Assembly: GCF_002002905.1 (NCBI RefSeq)
Contig: NZ_CP019509.1
Location: 2,204,501 to 2,268,500, forward strand
From: Aquaspirillum sp. LM1
Lineage (GTDB): Bacteria; Pseudomonadota; Gammaproteobacteria; Burkholderiales; Aquaspirillaceae
Length of the DNA stretch: 64,000 nt
Direction of reading: 5' to 3'
Both the position numbers and the translations under genes were made by a program. Positions within the stretch are counted from its first letter, which is position 1. Each line of letters opens with the position of its first letter. Positions 1-8,151 of this stretch are shown here, piece after piece. The notes beneath the pieces were generated by a model. The model worked only from the letters and a program-made list of their open reading frames with translations. It was not told the DNA's origin and ran no database searches.

Positions 1-163
1 GGTTCCGCCCCCATACTGCCGAACTGAATTGACCTGGTTTGTTATTTTCAGCCTGATGCTGGTTCAGGCGGAATAGCCAACCAAACAGCAGATACCATGC
101 CATCCTGGCCATTTCGCATGAAATCCGCCCGATCTGTTGCCCAGCCATCAGTTTTGCTGCCCA

Positions 164-203
164 GCCCACAGGGATTGCTGCTTAATCAGCAATCCCTGTG
201 GGC
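164..203. repeat. 17-bp perfect inverted repeat with 6-nt loop
   Basis: The left arm GCCCACAGGGATTGCTG (164-180) is exactly complementary to 187-203, with loop CTTAAT. No T-run follows on either strand, so it is not a classical intrinsic terminator; it could end an upstream transcript or be a repeat-type hairpin. Confidence 0.85.
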
Positions 204-231
204 AGAGGTATGATCTTCCACTTGGCACGAC

Positions 232-274
232 TGCTGAATCAGCAGCATGTCTTCCGCATGCTGCTGATTCAGCA
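232..274. repeat. 18-bp perfect inverted repeat with 7-nt loop
   Basis: The left arm TGCTGAATCAGCAGCATG (232-249) pairs perfectly with 257-274; the loop is TCTTCCG. It lies 28 bases after the preceding hairpin and shares the CAGCA/TGCTG wording. A perfect stem this long with only GCTGA-type words suggests an operator or a structured leader rather than chance. Confidence 0.85.
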
Positions 275-489
275 ACAGCCTATTTTTCTTACAGCAGAAT
301 TTCTGCTTAGCAATCAACTTTTTTCGCAGGTCAGTGCTGCGCAAATCCTTTATGCTGGCCCGACAGCAGCACAAGCACGACGCATAACCCGGTCAGTGCT
401 GATTGAACAGCATCGCGGGCAGCCAATTAAAACCGGCAGCCATGTTTGCTCGTGATTGCCCCCACTCCATACTCAAGGAAAACCACGTC

Positions 490-1677
490 ATGGCTTACTG
501 GACTGCCGAAGACACCACGGACAGCCCACTGCAGATTGCCCGATCGCTGGCCGAGGCATTTGCCCGCACGGCGGTAGAGCGCGACAACCAGGGCGGCACG
601 CCCAAGGCCGAGCGCGATGCCATCCGCCACAGCGGCCTGCTGCGCCTGTCGATTCCGCGCCAGTACGGCGGGCTGGGGGCCAACTGGCACGACACGCTGA
701 TTGTGGTGCGCGAACTGGCCAGGGTGGATAGCTCGATTGGCCATGTGTTTGCCTTTCACCACCTGATGCTGGCGTCGATCCGCCTGTTTGCCCAGCCGGA
801 ACAATGGCAACCCTGGTATGAGCATACCGCCCGCCATCAGTGGTTTTGGGGCAATGCAATGAACCCGCTGGACACGCGTACCCTGTGCCGGGAGTTTTCC
901 GGCTGGTATGAGTTATCGGGTAAAAAGAGTTTTTGCTCTGGCGCGCTGGATTCAGAAATGCTGCTGGTGTCAGCCATTGGTGAATCCAACCAGAAATTCA
1001 TCACCGCCGCCGTGCCCACGGCCCGCAGCGGCATTGCCATCATTCAGGATTGGGATAATATCGGCCAGCGGCAAACTGATAGCGGCAGCGTAAACTTTGA
1101 ACGGGTGCGGATTGAGCACAAGGAAATTCTGGGCGACCCCGGCCCATTGAGCACACCATTTTCCTGTTTGCGCTCGCTGCTGGCCCAGCTGATTCTGACC
1201 AATATTTATATTGGCATTGCCGAGGGGGCATTTGCCGAGGCCAAATATTATACCCTGCACGAAGCCCGGCCCTGGTTTTTGTCCGGTTTAAGCCAGATTC
1301 AGGATGATCCGTATATCCTGAATCACTATGGTGAATTCTGGATGGGGCTGGAAACAGTGCGCACGCTGGCCAACCGCGCCGCCGAGCAACTGGATGCCGC
1401 TTACCAGCAAGGCGAGCGGCTGAGTGAAGCTGAACGCGGCCAGGTGGCCGTGGCAGTGTCGGTGGCCAAAGTGGCCGCCACCCGGGTGGGCCTGGATCTG
1501 ACCAGCCGGATGTTTGACGTGGCCGGTGCCCGCGCCACCCATGCCGGGCTGCGGCTGGACCGCTACTGGCGCAACCTGCGCACCCACACGCTACACGACC
1601 CAATAGACTACAAGATCAGGGAGCTAGGAACATGGGCTTTGATGGAACGCTACCCCACACCGACGTTTTATTCATGA
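490..1677 (+). CDS. Acyl-CoA-dehydrogenase-fold flavoprotein, DszC/SfnB-like monooxygenase
   Basis: A 395-residue protein of the acyl-CoA dehydrogenase fold, nearest in character to the DszC/SfnB group that uses reduced flavin in sulfur-compound oxidation rather than fatty-acid oxidation. Seen: an N-terminal helical region with the segment [17 protein letters not shown], a central beta domain, and a C-terminal helical bundle ending in [12 protein letters not shown], a typical DszC-like tail. The ATG at 490 is preferred over an in-frame start at 403 because AAGGAA precedes it and homology begins just after it. The next gene, a sigma-54 activator of SfnR type, overlaps its 3' end, so the two are probably one unit for organosulfur use under sulfate limitation (inference). 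The substrate cannot be named from sequence. Confidence 0.8.
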   Translation: MAYWTAEDTTDSPLQIARSLAEAFARTAVERDNQGGTPKAERDAIRHSGLLRLSIPRQYGGLGANWHDTLIVVRELARVDSSIGHVFAFHHLMLASIRLFAQPEQWQPWYEHTARHQWFWGNAMNPLDTRTLCREFSGWYELSGKKSFCSGALDSEMLLVSAIGESNQKFITAAVPTARSGIAIIQDWDNIGQRQTDSGSVNFERVRIEHKEILGDPGPLSTPFSCLRSLLAQLILTNIYIGIAEGAFAEAKYYTLHEARPWFLSGLSQIQDDPYILNHYGEFWMGLETVRTLANRAAEQLDAAYQQGERLSEAERGQVAVAVSVAKVAATRVGLDLTSRMFDVAGARATHAGLRLDRYWRNLRTHTLHDPIDYKIRELGTWALMERYPTPTFYS

Positions 1678-2789
1678 ACCACGCAGACAGACGCCCGGCC
1701 AGGCCGGCCCACGACCCTGGGCGCGGGGTGATTACCCTGCCCAACCCGCAATCGCTGACCACCTCGATCCGCGCCACGGCCCAGGTGTTTGAAGACCCGC
1801 AGTCGGTGGCGCTGCTGGCGCGCATCCGCCAGATCGCCCCCAGCGAAGCCAATGTGCTGATCATTGGCGAAACCGGCACCGGCAAGGAGCTGGTGGCACG
1901 CCATGTGCACGCGCTCAGTCATCGTCACGGCCAGCCGTTTCTGGCGGTGAATTGCGGTGCGTTTTCAGAAAACCTGGTGGAAAGCGAGCTGTTCGGCCAC
2001 GAAAAAGGCGCGTTTACCGGCGCGTTCGACGCCAAGCCGGGCTGGTTTGAAGCCGCCAATGGCGGCACGCTGTTTCTGGATGAAATTGGTGACCTGCCGC
2101 TGCACATTCAGGTCAAGCTGCTGCGGGTGCTGCAGGAGCGCGAAGTGGTGCGCCTGGGCGCACGCAAGGCCATTCCGATCAATGTGCGCCTGATTGCCGC
2201 CACCAACGTCAAGCTGGAAGAAGCCGTCGCTGCCGGGCATTTCCGCGAAGACCTGTACTACCGGCTGCGGGTGGCGCTGCTCACCCTGCCGGCCCTGCGC
2301 GACCGTCCTGGCGACATCATTCCGCTGGCGCACTATTTTATCGACGAATACCGCCGCCGGCTGGGCTACAGCAAGATCAGCATCCTGCCGGAAGCCGAAC
2401 AGAAACTGCTGTCGCACGCCTGGCCGGGCAATATCCGCGAGCTGGAAAACATCATTCACCACGCCCTGCTGATCTGCAAGGACAACCTGGTGCGCCAGGA
2501 GGACATTCACCTGCCACTGTCGCTGCCCTTTGCCCAGCGCGCGCTGAGCCGCCTGCCCGATGCGCCGGCCAGCGGGGCCAGTGGCCAGGAACGCCTGCGC
2601 GCGGTGTTGAACGAGCTATTTGAAGCCCATCACGACCATCTGTTCGAGCTGATCGAAGAAGCGGTAATCCGCTCGGCGTATGACTATTGCCACCACAACC
2701 AGGTGCAGGCTGCCCGGATTCTGGGGGTCAGTCGCAATGTGATCCGCTCGCGGTTGATCAAGATCGGGGCCATCAGCGCGCTGAAATAG
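1632..2789 (+). CDS. sfnR: Sigma-54-dependent activator, SfnR-like
   Basis: A 385-residue enhancer-binding protein. It has only about 50 residues before the AAA+ domain, so it lacks a receiver or ligand-sensing domain, as SfnR of dimethyl-sulfone metabolism does. Visible motifs: Walker A GETGTGKE (79-86), the sigma-54 contact loop GAFTGA (126-131), Walker B LFLDEIGD, and a Fis-type C-terminal helix-turn-helix ([16 protein letters not shown]). The start at 1632 has AGGGAG about 10 bases upstream; an alternative ATG at 1674 makes an ATGA overlap with the previous stop but lacks a ribosome site. Overlap with the flavoprotein gene argues for translational coupling. Without a sensory domain, activity is probably set by its own expression level. 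The symbol rests on architecture and neighbour. Confidence 0.75.
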   Translation: MGFDGTLPHTDVLFMNHADRRPARPAHDPGRGVITLPNPQSLTTSIRATAQVFEDPQSVALLARIRQIAPSEANVLIIGETGTGKELVARHVHALSHRHGQPFLAVNCGAFSENLVESELFGHEKGAFTGAFDAKPGWFEAANGGTLFLDEIGDLPLHIQVKLLRVLQEREVVRLGARKAIPINVRLIAATNVKLEEAVAAGHFREDLYYRLRVALLTLPALRDRPGDIIPLAHYFIDEYRRRLGYSKISILPEAEQKLLSHAWPGNIRELENIIHHALLICKDNLVRQEDIHLPLSLPFAQRALSRLPDAPASGASGQERLRAVLNELFEAHHDHLFELIEEAVIRSAYDYCHHNQVQAARILGVSRNVIRSRLIKIGAISALK

Positions 2790-2839
2790 CCTTTCTGTGT
2801 AGCTCTCCTCTTGCGGCACATCCCCTGTGTCGCGTGTTG

Positions 2840-2869
2840 CGCCCCGACTGGATTGTCGGGGCGTTTTTT
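2840..2869 (+). terminator. Intrinsic terminator after the sfnR-like gene
   Basis: A 9-bp GC-rich stem (CGCCCCGAC / GTCGGGGCG) with a 6-nt loop is followed by six T residues, 51 bases after the stop codon. Confidence 0.9.
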
Positions 2870-3082
2870 CTGGGCGGCGCGCTGCCCTGCCAGGGCCATC
2901 GCGCGATGCAAAAAAGTGGCGCGCCCTGCTCCATCGATAAAACACCTGCCCGCCCAGCCAAAGCGCGGGGTTTATTGTGCAAACCCTGAACTCACCCCAA
3001 CGCGACTTTGCCACGCCAGACCCTCGCCGCATCATCCGCACTACATTGCACGCAATGGCAATCAGACAAGCGCAAAGCTGGA

Positions 3083-3970
3083 TCATGACCCCCTGTTGCT
3101 GCGCCAGCCATCATCGGTCGATAGCGCATCCTGGCTATGCTGCGGCAGCCACACCCCTTGTGCCGGGTTGTCTTCGGCCACGGTGCGGATGCGCGGCGAC
3201 TGGCCCTGCACATTGCCAAAAATGGTGGCAATTGCCACATCCGCCGCGTCCCGACCGGTGCCAAAGCGCACCAGCCCCATGGGAATCACCGTGCCGGACG
3301 GGTCAAAGATATACCAGCGCTCGCCCAGGTAAACCTCCACATAGGCATGAAAATCCGGCAGCCCCAGCGCCGGATCGGCGCCGTAATCGGTGCCGGTGGC
3401 AAAGCGGGCCGGAATATTCAGCGCCCGGCACAGGGCGATCATCAGATGAGAAAAATCGCGGCAAATCCCCACTTGCTCAATCAGGGTATCCACCGCCGAG
3501 GTATTGGAGTTGGACGTGCGCGAGGTAAATGTCACATGGCGGCTGACCCAGTCGCAAATGGCCTGCACCCGGCAATGCCCCTGCCACAAGTGACCAAACT
3601 CGCGGTTGGCCAGCTTGATCAGCCGGTCGGACTGGCAATAGCGGCTGGGGTACAAATAGCCAATCACCTCCGGCGGCAGCCGGCACACCGGCACTTCGGC
3701 CAGTTGGGCTGGCGCGGTGTGCTGGTGCAGCAGCGCCACCGTGGCGTGATACGACACCGCCAGCGGGCCGGGCAGCGCATGCACGCGCATATAGCGGTTG
3801 CCGCTGACCGGGTCAGTTTCCACCTGCACCGGCACCGGCTGGCTAAGCTGCAGGGTTTCTGCCACCACGGTCTGACAGGGGGTTTGTGCGGCGTGAATGT
3901 TGAAGATGAAATCGGCCCCTTGCGGGTCGATGGTATAGCTTAATTCAATATCCAGTTCGATGCGGACCAT
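3083..3970 (-). CDS. Transglutaminase-like cysteine protease family protein
   Basis: A 295-residue transglutaminase-like protein. The N-terminal ~90 residues form the beta-rich region usual in this family, and the core carries the papain-like triad: Cys170 in GICRDFSH, His208 in DFHAYVEV, and Asp223 in FDPSGT. No signal peptide is seen, so it is probably cytoplasmic. The ATG at 3970 is chosen because the frame upstream of it (to 4111) is Arg/Cys-rich and unlike the family. Bacterial members are inferred peptidases or amidases; no substrate can be inferred. It stands alone on the minus strand, 165 bases downstream of the GlxA-type regulator. Confidence 0.85.
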   Translation of the reverse strand: MVRIELDIELSYTIDPQGADFIFNIHAAQTPCQTVVAETLQLSQPVPVQVETDPVSGNRYMRVHALPGPLAVSYHATVALLHQHTAPAQLAEVPVCRLPPEVIGYLYPSRYCQSDRLIKLANREFGHLWQGHCRVQAICDWVSRHVTFTSRTSNSNTSAVDTLIEQVGICRDFSHLMIALCRALNIPARFATGTDYGADPALGLPDFHAYVEVYLGERWYIFDPSGTVIPMGLVRFGTGRDAADVAIATIFGNVQGQSPRIRTVAEDNPAQGVWLPQHSQDALSTDDGWRSNRGS

Positions 3971-4135
3971 GCGGCAGACTCCACGGCGGCACGCAGACGT
4001 GCCGCGTTTGGCGAGGGTGAAGCACAAGCGCTGAACAGCTACATCAGCGCGACGCTGGCATGATCCCCTGTGCCAGGCACGGCTGTCGGTGGGCCAGCGC
4101 ACAGACCGCATCGGCCAGCATGTGGCAGGGCGGCG

Positions 4136-5110
4136 TCAGCCGGGGCCGGGGTGGGCATTGGCGTGGGGGCGGAAAGTGTGTCGCCAGTGGCTGGGCGACA
4201 CCCCCAGGCGCTGGCGAAAATGGTGGCGCAGGCTTTCTGGTGAGCCAAAACCGGCCAGGCCGGCAATTTGTTCCACCGGCAGATCCGTGGTTTCCAGCAG
4301 GCGCTGGGTCAGCGCCAGACGTTCGGCCAGTAGCCAGTGGCCAAACGGTACGCCGGTGAGCTCACGAAAATGGCGGGTCAGCGTGCGCCGGCTCATCAGC
4401 GCCCGTTCCGCCAGGCTATCCAGGGTGTGCGTCTGGTGCAGATGGGCGCGCACCCAGTCAAGCAGCGCGCTCAGCCGGGTGTCGCGGCGGGTGTCTGGCA
4501 GCGGCTGTTCAATAAACTGTGCCTGACCGCCCTGGCGGTGCGGTGGGGTGACCAGCCGGCGCGCGGCGCGATTGGCCAGCTCGGCCCCGCAGTGCTGGCG
4601 CAGCAGGTGCAGGCAGCAGTCGATGCCGGCGGCGGTGCCCGCCGAGGTGAGCAATTGGCCATCGGCCAGATACAGCACATCGGCGTCCAGCTGCACCTGG
4701 GGATAGCGGCGGGCAAAATCGTCGGCGTAGGCCCAGTGCGTGGTGGCGCGGCGGCCATCCAGCAGCCCGGCTTCGGCCAGCACATAGGCCCCCAGACACA
4801 GCCCAACCACCTGCGCGCCCCGGGCATGTGCCGCCTGCAGGGCGCTGAGCAGCACCTGCGCCGGGCGCTCTTGCGGGTCACGCCAGCTGGGCACAATCAC
4901 CGTATCAGCGTCAGCCAGCACGCTGAGGTCATGCTCCACCGTCACGCTGAACCCGGCTGTGGTGCGCAATGGCCCGGTTTCCCAGCTGCACACCTGCACC
5001 CGAAACGGCGACGGACTCGGGCAGGCTTCGCCAAACACCACGCAGGGCGCTGACAGATGAAAGGCGCTGATACGGTCAAACGCCAGCACGGCAATGGTGT
5101 GTATCGACAT
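4136..5110 (-). CDS. GlxA-family AraC-type transcriptional regulator
   Basis: A 324-residue regulator with an N-terminal DJ-1/PfpI-like domain (residues ~3-185, with the nucleophile-elbow region VVGLCLGAYVLAEAGLL) and a C-terminal AraC-type double helix-turn-helix (~220-318, with LAERALMSRRTLTRHFRELTG truncated here to its LAERALMSRRTLTRHF part). The ATG at 5110 follows AAGGCGG; a GTG one codon earlier is possible. It is divergent from the isochorismatase-like hydrolase, with 134 bases between them, a common pairing in which GlxA-type regulators control a neighbouring cysteine hydrolase. The ligand is unknown. Confidence 0.88.
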   Translation of the reverse strand: MSIHTIAVLAFDRISAFHLSAPCVVFGEACPSPSPFRVQVCSWETGPLRTTAGFSVTVEHDLSVLADADTVIVPSWRDPQERPAQVLLSALQAAHARGAQVVGLCLGAYVLAEAGLLDGRRATTHWAYADDFARRYPQVQLDADVLYLADGQLLTSAGTAAGIDCCLHLLRQHCGAELANRAARRLVTPPHRQGGQAQFIEQPLPDTRRDTRLSALLDWVRAHLHQTHTLDSLAERALMSRRTLTRHFRELTGVPFGHWLLAERLALTQRLLETTDLPVEQIAGLAGFGSPESLRHHFRQRLGVSPSHWRHTFRPHANAHPGPG

Positions 5111-5244
5111 CACAATCCGCCTTGATCCAGTTTGGCCCGATATTAACGTAGCTTGTCTTTCGGGTCACTGCCGGGCGGCACCGCCAGCGGAGATAATGCG
5201 CTGGCTTCCTTCCCTTTCACCCTGCTTCAAGAAAGCCCGCCACC

Positions 5245-5754
5245 ATGCGCACTGCCCTGATTGTGATTGATGTCCAGAATGATTATTTTGCCGAAGGCGC
5301 GTTTCCGCTGTGGGCCGCCGACGCCGCGCTGGCGCAGATTGAACAGGCCATTGCCGCTGCCCAGGCCCGGCAGTGGCCAGTGATTCTGGTCCAGCATATT
5401 GCCAGCGCGCCTGGCCCGTTTTTCAACCGCGACACCCCCGGCGTGGCAATTCACCCACGCATTCTGGCCGCCGCACCCGATGCGCCGGTGGTAATCAAAA
5501 CCGAAGCCGACAGTTTTTTTGCCACCACACTGGCCAGCACCCTGGCTGGCTATTCGCTGGACGAGCTGCTGGTATGCGGGATGATGACGCACAACTGCGT
5601 GACCCATACCGCCCTCTCGCCCGCCGCACAACCCTATACGGTGACTGTGCTGGGCGATGCCTGCGCCACGGTCAGCGACATCCTGCACCGGATTGCCCTG
5701 CGGGCACTTACCCTGCGGCTGCCGGTGCGCACGGTGGCAGAAGTATTGGGCTAA
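5245..5754 (+). CDS. Isochorismatase-like cysteine hydrolase
   Basis: A 169-residue isochorismatase-fold hydrolase. The family triad is visible: Asp9 in IDVQNDYF, Lys85 in VVIKTEADSF, and Cys118 in MMTHNCVTHTA, with the adjacent cis-peptide region. Such proteins hydrolyse amides or imides (nicotinamidase-type reactions), or isochorismate; the short length and sequence do not settle which. It is divergent from the GlxA-type regulator and is probably its target. Confidence 0.88.
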   Translation: MRTALIVIDVQNDYFAEGAFPLWAADAALAQIEQAIAAAQARQWPVILVQHIASAPGPFFNRDTPGVAIHPRILAAAPDAPVVIKTEADSFFATTLASTLAGYSLDELLVCGMMTHNCVTHTALSPAAQPYTVTVLGDACATVSDILHRIALRALTLRLPVRTVAEVLG

Positions 5755-5877
5755 AGGAGGATCGCCGCGCGGTGCAGAACAGCATTGAAACAAGCACGGC
5801 ACTGGTTTTTGTCGGCATGTTAGGCAGGCATGGCCGACGAACCCCTTGCGCAGGACTGACTTGCACTCAGCACGTCC

Positions 5878-5938
5878 CGGCTACGCCGTCCGCGCCATCC
5901 TTCCCCGCCCTGAACGGCGGGGCTTGCCGCGCACCGGG
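5878..5938 (-). mobile_element. Solo left-end remnant of an IS200/IS605-type element
   Basis: These 61 bases match 57 of 61 positions of 27432-27492, the sequence lying beyond the 5' end of the broken tnpB. It contains the subterminal hairpin CCCCGCC/GGCGGGG. On the minus strand it begins directly after the TGA stop codon of rph, consistent with insertion 3' of a TTGA target. No transposase remains. The hairpin may now serve as the rph terminator (inference). Confidence 0.75.
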
Positions 5939-6658
5939 TCAACCCTGCGCCAGCGCCGCTTTCTGCAATGCCACCAGTTCGCCAATGCCAGCTTCGGCCA
6001 GCGCCAGCAGCTGGGTCATTTCATCGCGGCTGAACGGCACACCCTCTGCCGTGCCCTGGATTTCCACAAAGCCGCCAGCGCCGGTCATGACCACATTCAT
6101 GTCGGTATCGCAGGCGGAATCTTCCGGGTAATCCAGATCCAGCACCGGCACACCCTGATAGATGCCCACCGAAACAGCCGCCACATGGTCAAGCAGCGGC
6201 GACTCTTTCAGCGCGCCGCGCGCCATCAGGCCGGCAATGGCGTCGGCCAGCGCTACCCAGGCACCGCAGATGCTGGCGGTGCGGGTGCCGCCGTCGGCCT
6301 GGATCACGTCACAGTCGATCACAATCTGGCGCTCGCCCAGTTTTTTCAGGTCCACCACCGCGCGCAGGCTGCGGCCAATCAGCCGCTGGATTTCCTGGGT
6401 GCGCCCGCTCTGCTTGCCGCTGGCGGCTTCGCGCTTCATCCGGCTGCCGGTGGAGCGCGGCAGCATGCCGTATTCGGCAGTAACCCAGCCCTGGCCTTTG
6501 CCCTTGAGAAAGCCGGGGACGTTTTCTTCCACGCTGGCGGTACAAATCACCTGAGTGTCGCCAAAGCACACCAGCACCGAACCTTCGGCGTGGCGGGTGA
6601 AGTGGCGGGTAAACTGCACGGGGCGCAGCTGGCTGGCCTGACGGGTAGAGGGGCGCAT
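5939..6658 (-). CDS. rph: Ribonuclease PH
   Basis: A 239-residue phosphorolytic 3'-5' exoribonuclease that trims tRNA 3' ends, matching the usual length of about 238. The start MRPSTRQ at 6658 is the family start; upstream codons in the frame are not conserved. Typical segments include [19 protein letters not shown] and [16 protein letters not shown], the latter containing acidic residues for metal binding. It is divergent from yicC across 227 bases. The stop codon directly abuts an IS-end remnant. Confidence 0.96.
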   Translation of the reverse strand: MRPSTRQASQLRPVQFTRHFTRHAEGSVLVCFGDTQVICTASVEENVPGFLKGKGQGWVTAEYGMLPRSTGSRMKREAASGKQSGRTQEIQRLIGRSLRAVVDLKKLGERQIVIDCDVIQADGGTRTASICGAWVALADAIAGLMARGALKESPLLDHVAAVSVGIYQGVPVLDLDYPEDSACDTDMNVVMTGAGGFVEIQGTAEGVPFSRDEMTQLLALAEAGIGELVALQKAALAQG

Positions 6659-6885
6659 GAGCAATCCGGAAAGAAGAAAACCCCAAGTATACAAAACCTT
6701 GCCCCAGCCTGGGGGACAGGACACAACTACCCAATCCGCATGAATCTTGATCTGTGTGCTAACACCATGAAGAAATTGGGTGTTATAGTGAAATCCGGCA
6801 CCTGAATGATTGCCCTCATTCCGGGCCGGTTTTTCTGTCCTGGCCAGTGGGCCAGGGCATCAACAGGCTTTGTGGAGTATTGTCG

Positions 6886-7752
6886 ATGATTTTGAGCATG
6901 ACCGGTTTTGCCTCGATCAGCCGTGAGTTTCCCGGTGGTTTGCTGGCGATGGAACTGCGGGCGGTCAACCACCGTTATCTGGATGTGCAACTGCGCCTGC
7001 CGGAAGAGCTGCGGGTGATTGAACCGCATCTGCGCGAGCAGATTGCCGCTTCGGTCAGCCGGGGCAAGCTGGAATGCCGGGTCACCCTGGCGCAGTCGGC
7101 GCAGGACACCCCTCGGCTGGAGCTGAACACCGCCTTGCTGGACAGCCTGCTGGCGGTGGCAGCCCAGCTGAAAAACCGGGCACCGCACGCCAAGGACCTG
7201 AGCGCGGGCGAGCTGCTGCGCTGGCCGGGCGTGCTCAACAGCAACAGCCTGGACCCGGAAGCCCTGCAGCAGCTGTGCCTGGGCCAGCTGGCGGCGCTGC
7301 TGGCCGATTTCAACGCCACCCGCGCCCGCGAAGGCGACAAGCTGGCGGACATGCTGCGCGCGCGCATTACCGAAATCGAAACCATCGTGGCCCACGTCAA
7401 GCCCAAGCTGCCGATGATTCTGTCCACCTGGCAGGCCAAGCTGAGCAGCCGCCTGCAAGAGGCGCTGGGCAGCGTGGATGACGACCGGCTCAAGCAGGAA
7501 TTCGCCCTGTTTGCGCAAAAGATTGACGTGGACGAAGAGCTGTCGCGGCTGGGCGCGCATTTGTCCGAGGTGAAGCGCATTCTCAAGCAGGGCGGCCAGT
7601 CGGGCAAGCGGCTGGATTTTCTGATGCAGGAGCTGAACCGCGAAGCCAACACGCTGGGATCGAAATCGGTATCGACAGAAACCACGCAGGCATCAGTGGA
7701 GCTGAAAGTGCTGATTGAGCAAATGCGCGAGCAGATCCAGAATATCGAATAA
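6886..7752 (+). CDS. yicC: YicC/YloC-family endoribonuclease
   Basis: A 288-residue YicC-family protein, the expected length. The start MILSMTGFAS at 6886 is the family hallmark and follows TGTGGAG; a longer in-frame start at 6847 is not conserved. The C-terminal DUF1732-type end with MQELNREANTLGSKS is intact. Members are reported endoribonucleases that act on RNA, including small-RNA decay. It is divergent from rph, another RNA-processing gene, an arrangement seen in many proteobacteria. Confidence 0.95.
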   Translation: MILSMTGFASISREFPGGLLAMELRAVNHRYLDVQLRLPEELRVIEPHLREQIAASVSRGKLECRVTLAQSAQDTPRLELNTALLDSLLAVAAQLKNRAPHAKDLSAGELLRWPGVLNSNSLDPEALQQLCLGQLAALLADFNATRAREGDKLADMLRARITEIETIVAHVKPKLPMILSTWQAKLSSRLQEALGSVDDDRLKQEFALFAQKIDVDEELSRLGAHLSEVKRILKQGGQSGKRLDFLMQELNREANTLGSKSVSTETTQASVELKVLIEQMREQIQNIE

Positions 7753-7774
7753 GCCGCGCTGCGCTGGGTGCTGT

Positions 7775-7822
7775 AAATGACGCACCCCCCGTCTGCCAGT
7801 GGCAGCGGGGGGTGCGTCATTT
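7775..7822. terminator. Strong terminator-like hairpin after yicC
   Basis: A perfect 17-bp stem (AAATGACGCACCCCCCG at 7775-7791 with 7806-7822) encloses a smaller CTGCC/GGCAG stem. The nearest gene ends 22 bases upstream. There is no strict U-tract, so termination may be imperfect. Confidence 0.75.
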
Positions 7823-7900
7823 GCAAAAAAGAAAAGGCCCATGAAAACCCAGTATATGGAGCCATTTCGTTGCAGAAATAATGATTTTTTCCGTATTTCT

Positions 7901-8016
7901 TTAAGGAAACGCTGAAAAATCGTCATTCCCGCGAAAGCGGGAATCCAGGGTGTTGATTCTGCTGGATTTTGCTTTTGGCAAAACCGATTTTTCTGAATAA
8001 ATCAACGCGCCCTTAA
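7901..8016 (-). mobile_element. 116-bp non-autonomous repeat element, copy A
   Basis: It is bounded by TTAAGGAAACGCTGA and the mirrored end ...GCGCCCTTAA. It is homologous, in reverse orientation, to elements at 34098, 35678 and 63272, and it holds a dRS3-like palindrome ATTCCC-N8-GGGAAT at 7925-7944. It has no coding capacity. With the yicC hairpin it accounts for most of the ~400-base gap between yicC and the next gene; in the rest (7823-7900 and 8017-8151) no gene or clear signal is seen. Confidence 0.8.
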
Positions 8017-8151
8017 CCAATCAGCCGAGCAGCCAAAACACTGCCAGCACGACATTTACCGATTTTTACACGATAACGCCCCCTGCGGCTCTGGCAACCC
8101 ACCCAGCGTCTTGCCTATCATCATCGGCCTGATCAACCCCGCTACGCCACC

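Larger units (their letters stand above)
1..489. other. Upstream region without a supported gene, rich in hairpins
   Basis: No convincing coding sequence is seen; the short reading frames here run through inverted repeats and have no good ribosome site. From about 160 to 420 the DNA is dominated by CAGCA/TGCTG words and holds two long perfect hairpins (listed separately), a 7-bp hairpin at 293-307, and two copies of GGTCAGTGCTG near 326 and 390. TGGCACG at 223-229 matches the -24 box of a sigma-54 promoter, but the matching -12 box is poor (CTGAA instead of TTGCA), so a sigma-54 promoter for the downstream gene is only a possibility. Confidence 0.5.

Noticed and set aside
164..307. Possible CRISPR array
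   Set aside because: The repeats are inverted pairs, not regularly spaced direct repeats with unique spacers, and no cas gene is nearby.
198..455. 85-codon frame at the window start
   Set aside because: It runs through the perfect hairpins and continues to the flavoprotein region; no ribosome site or protein-like composition.
6761..6789. Promoter candidate for yicC (TATAGT at 6784)
   Set aside because: The -10 box is fair but no acceptable -35 hexamer occurs at 16-18 bases, so it was not listed as a feature.
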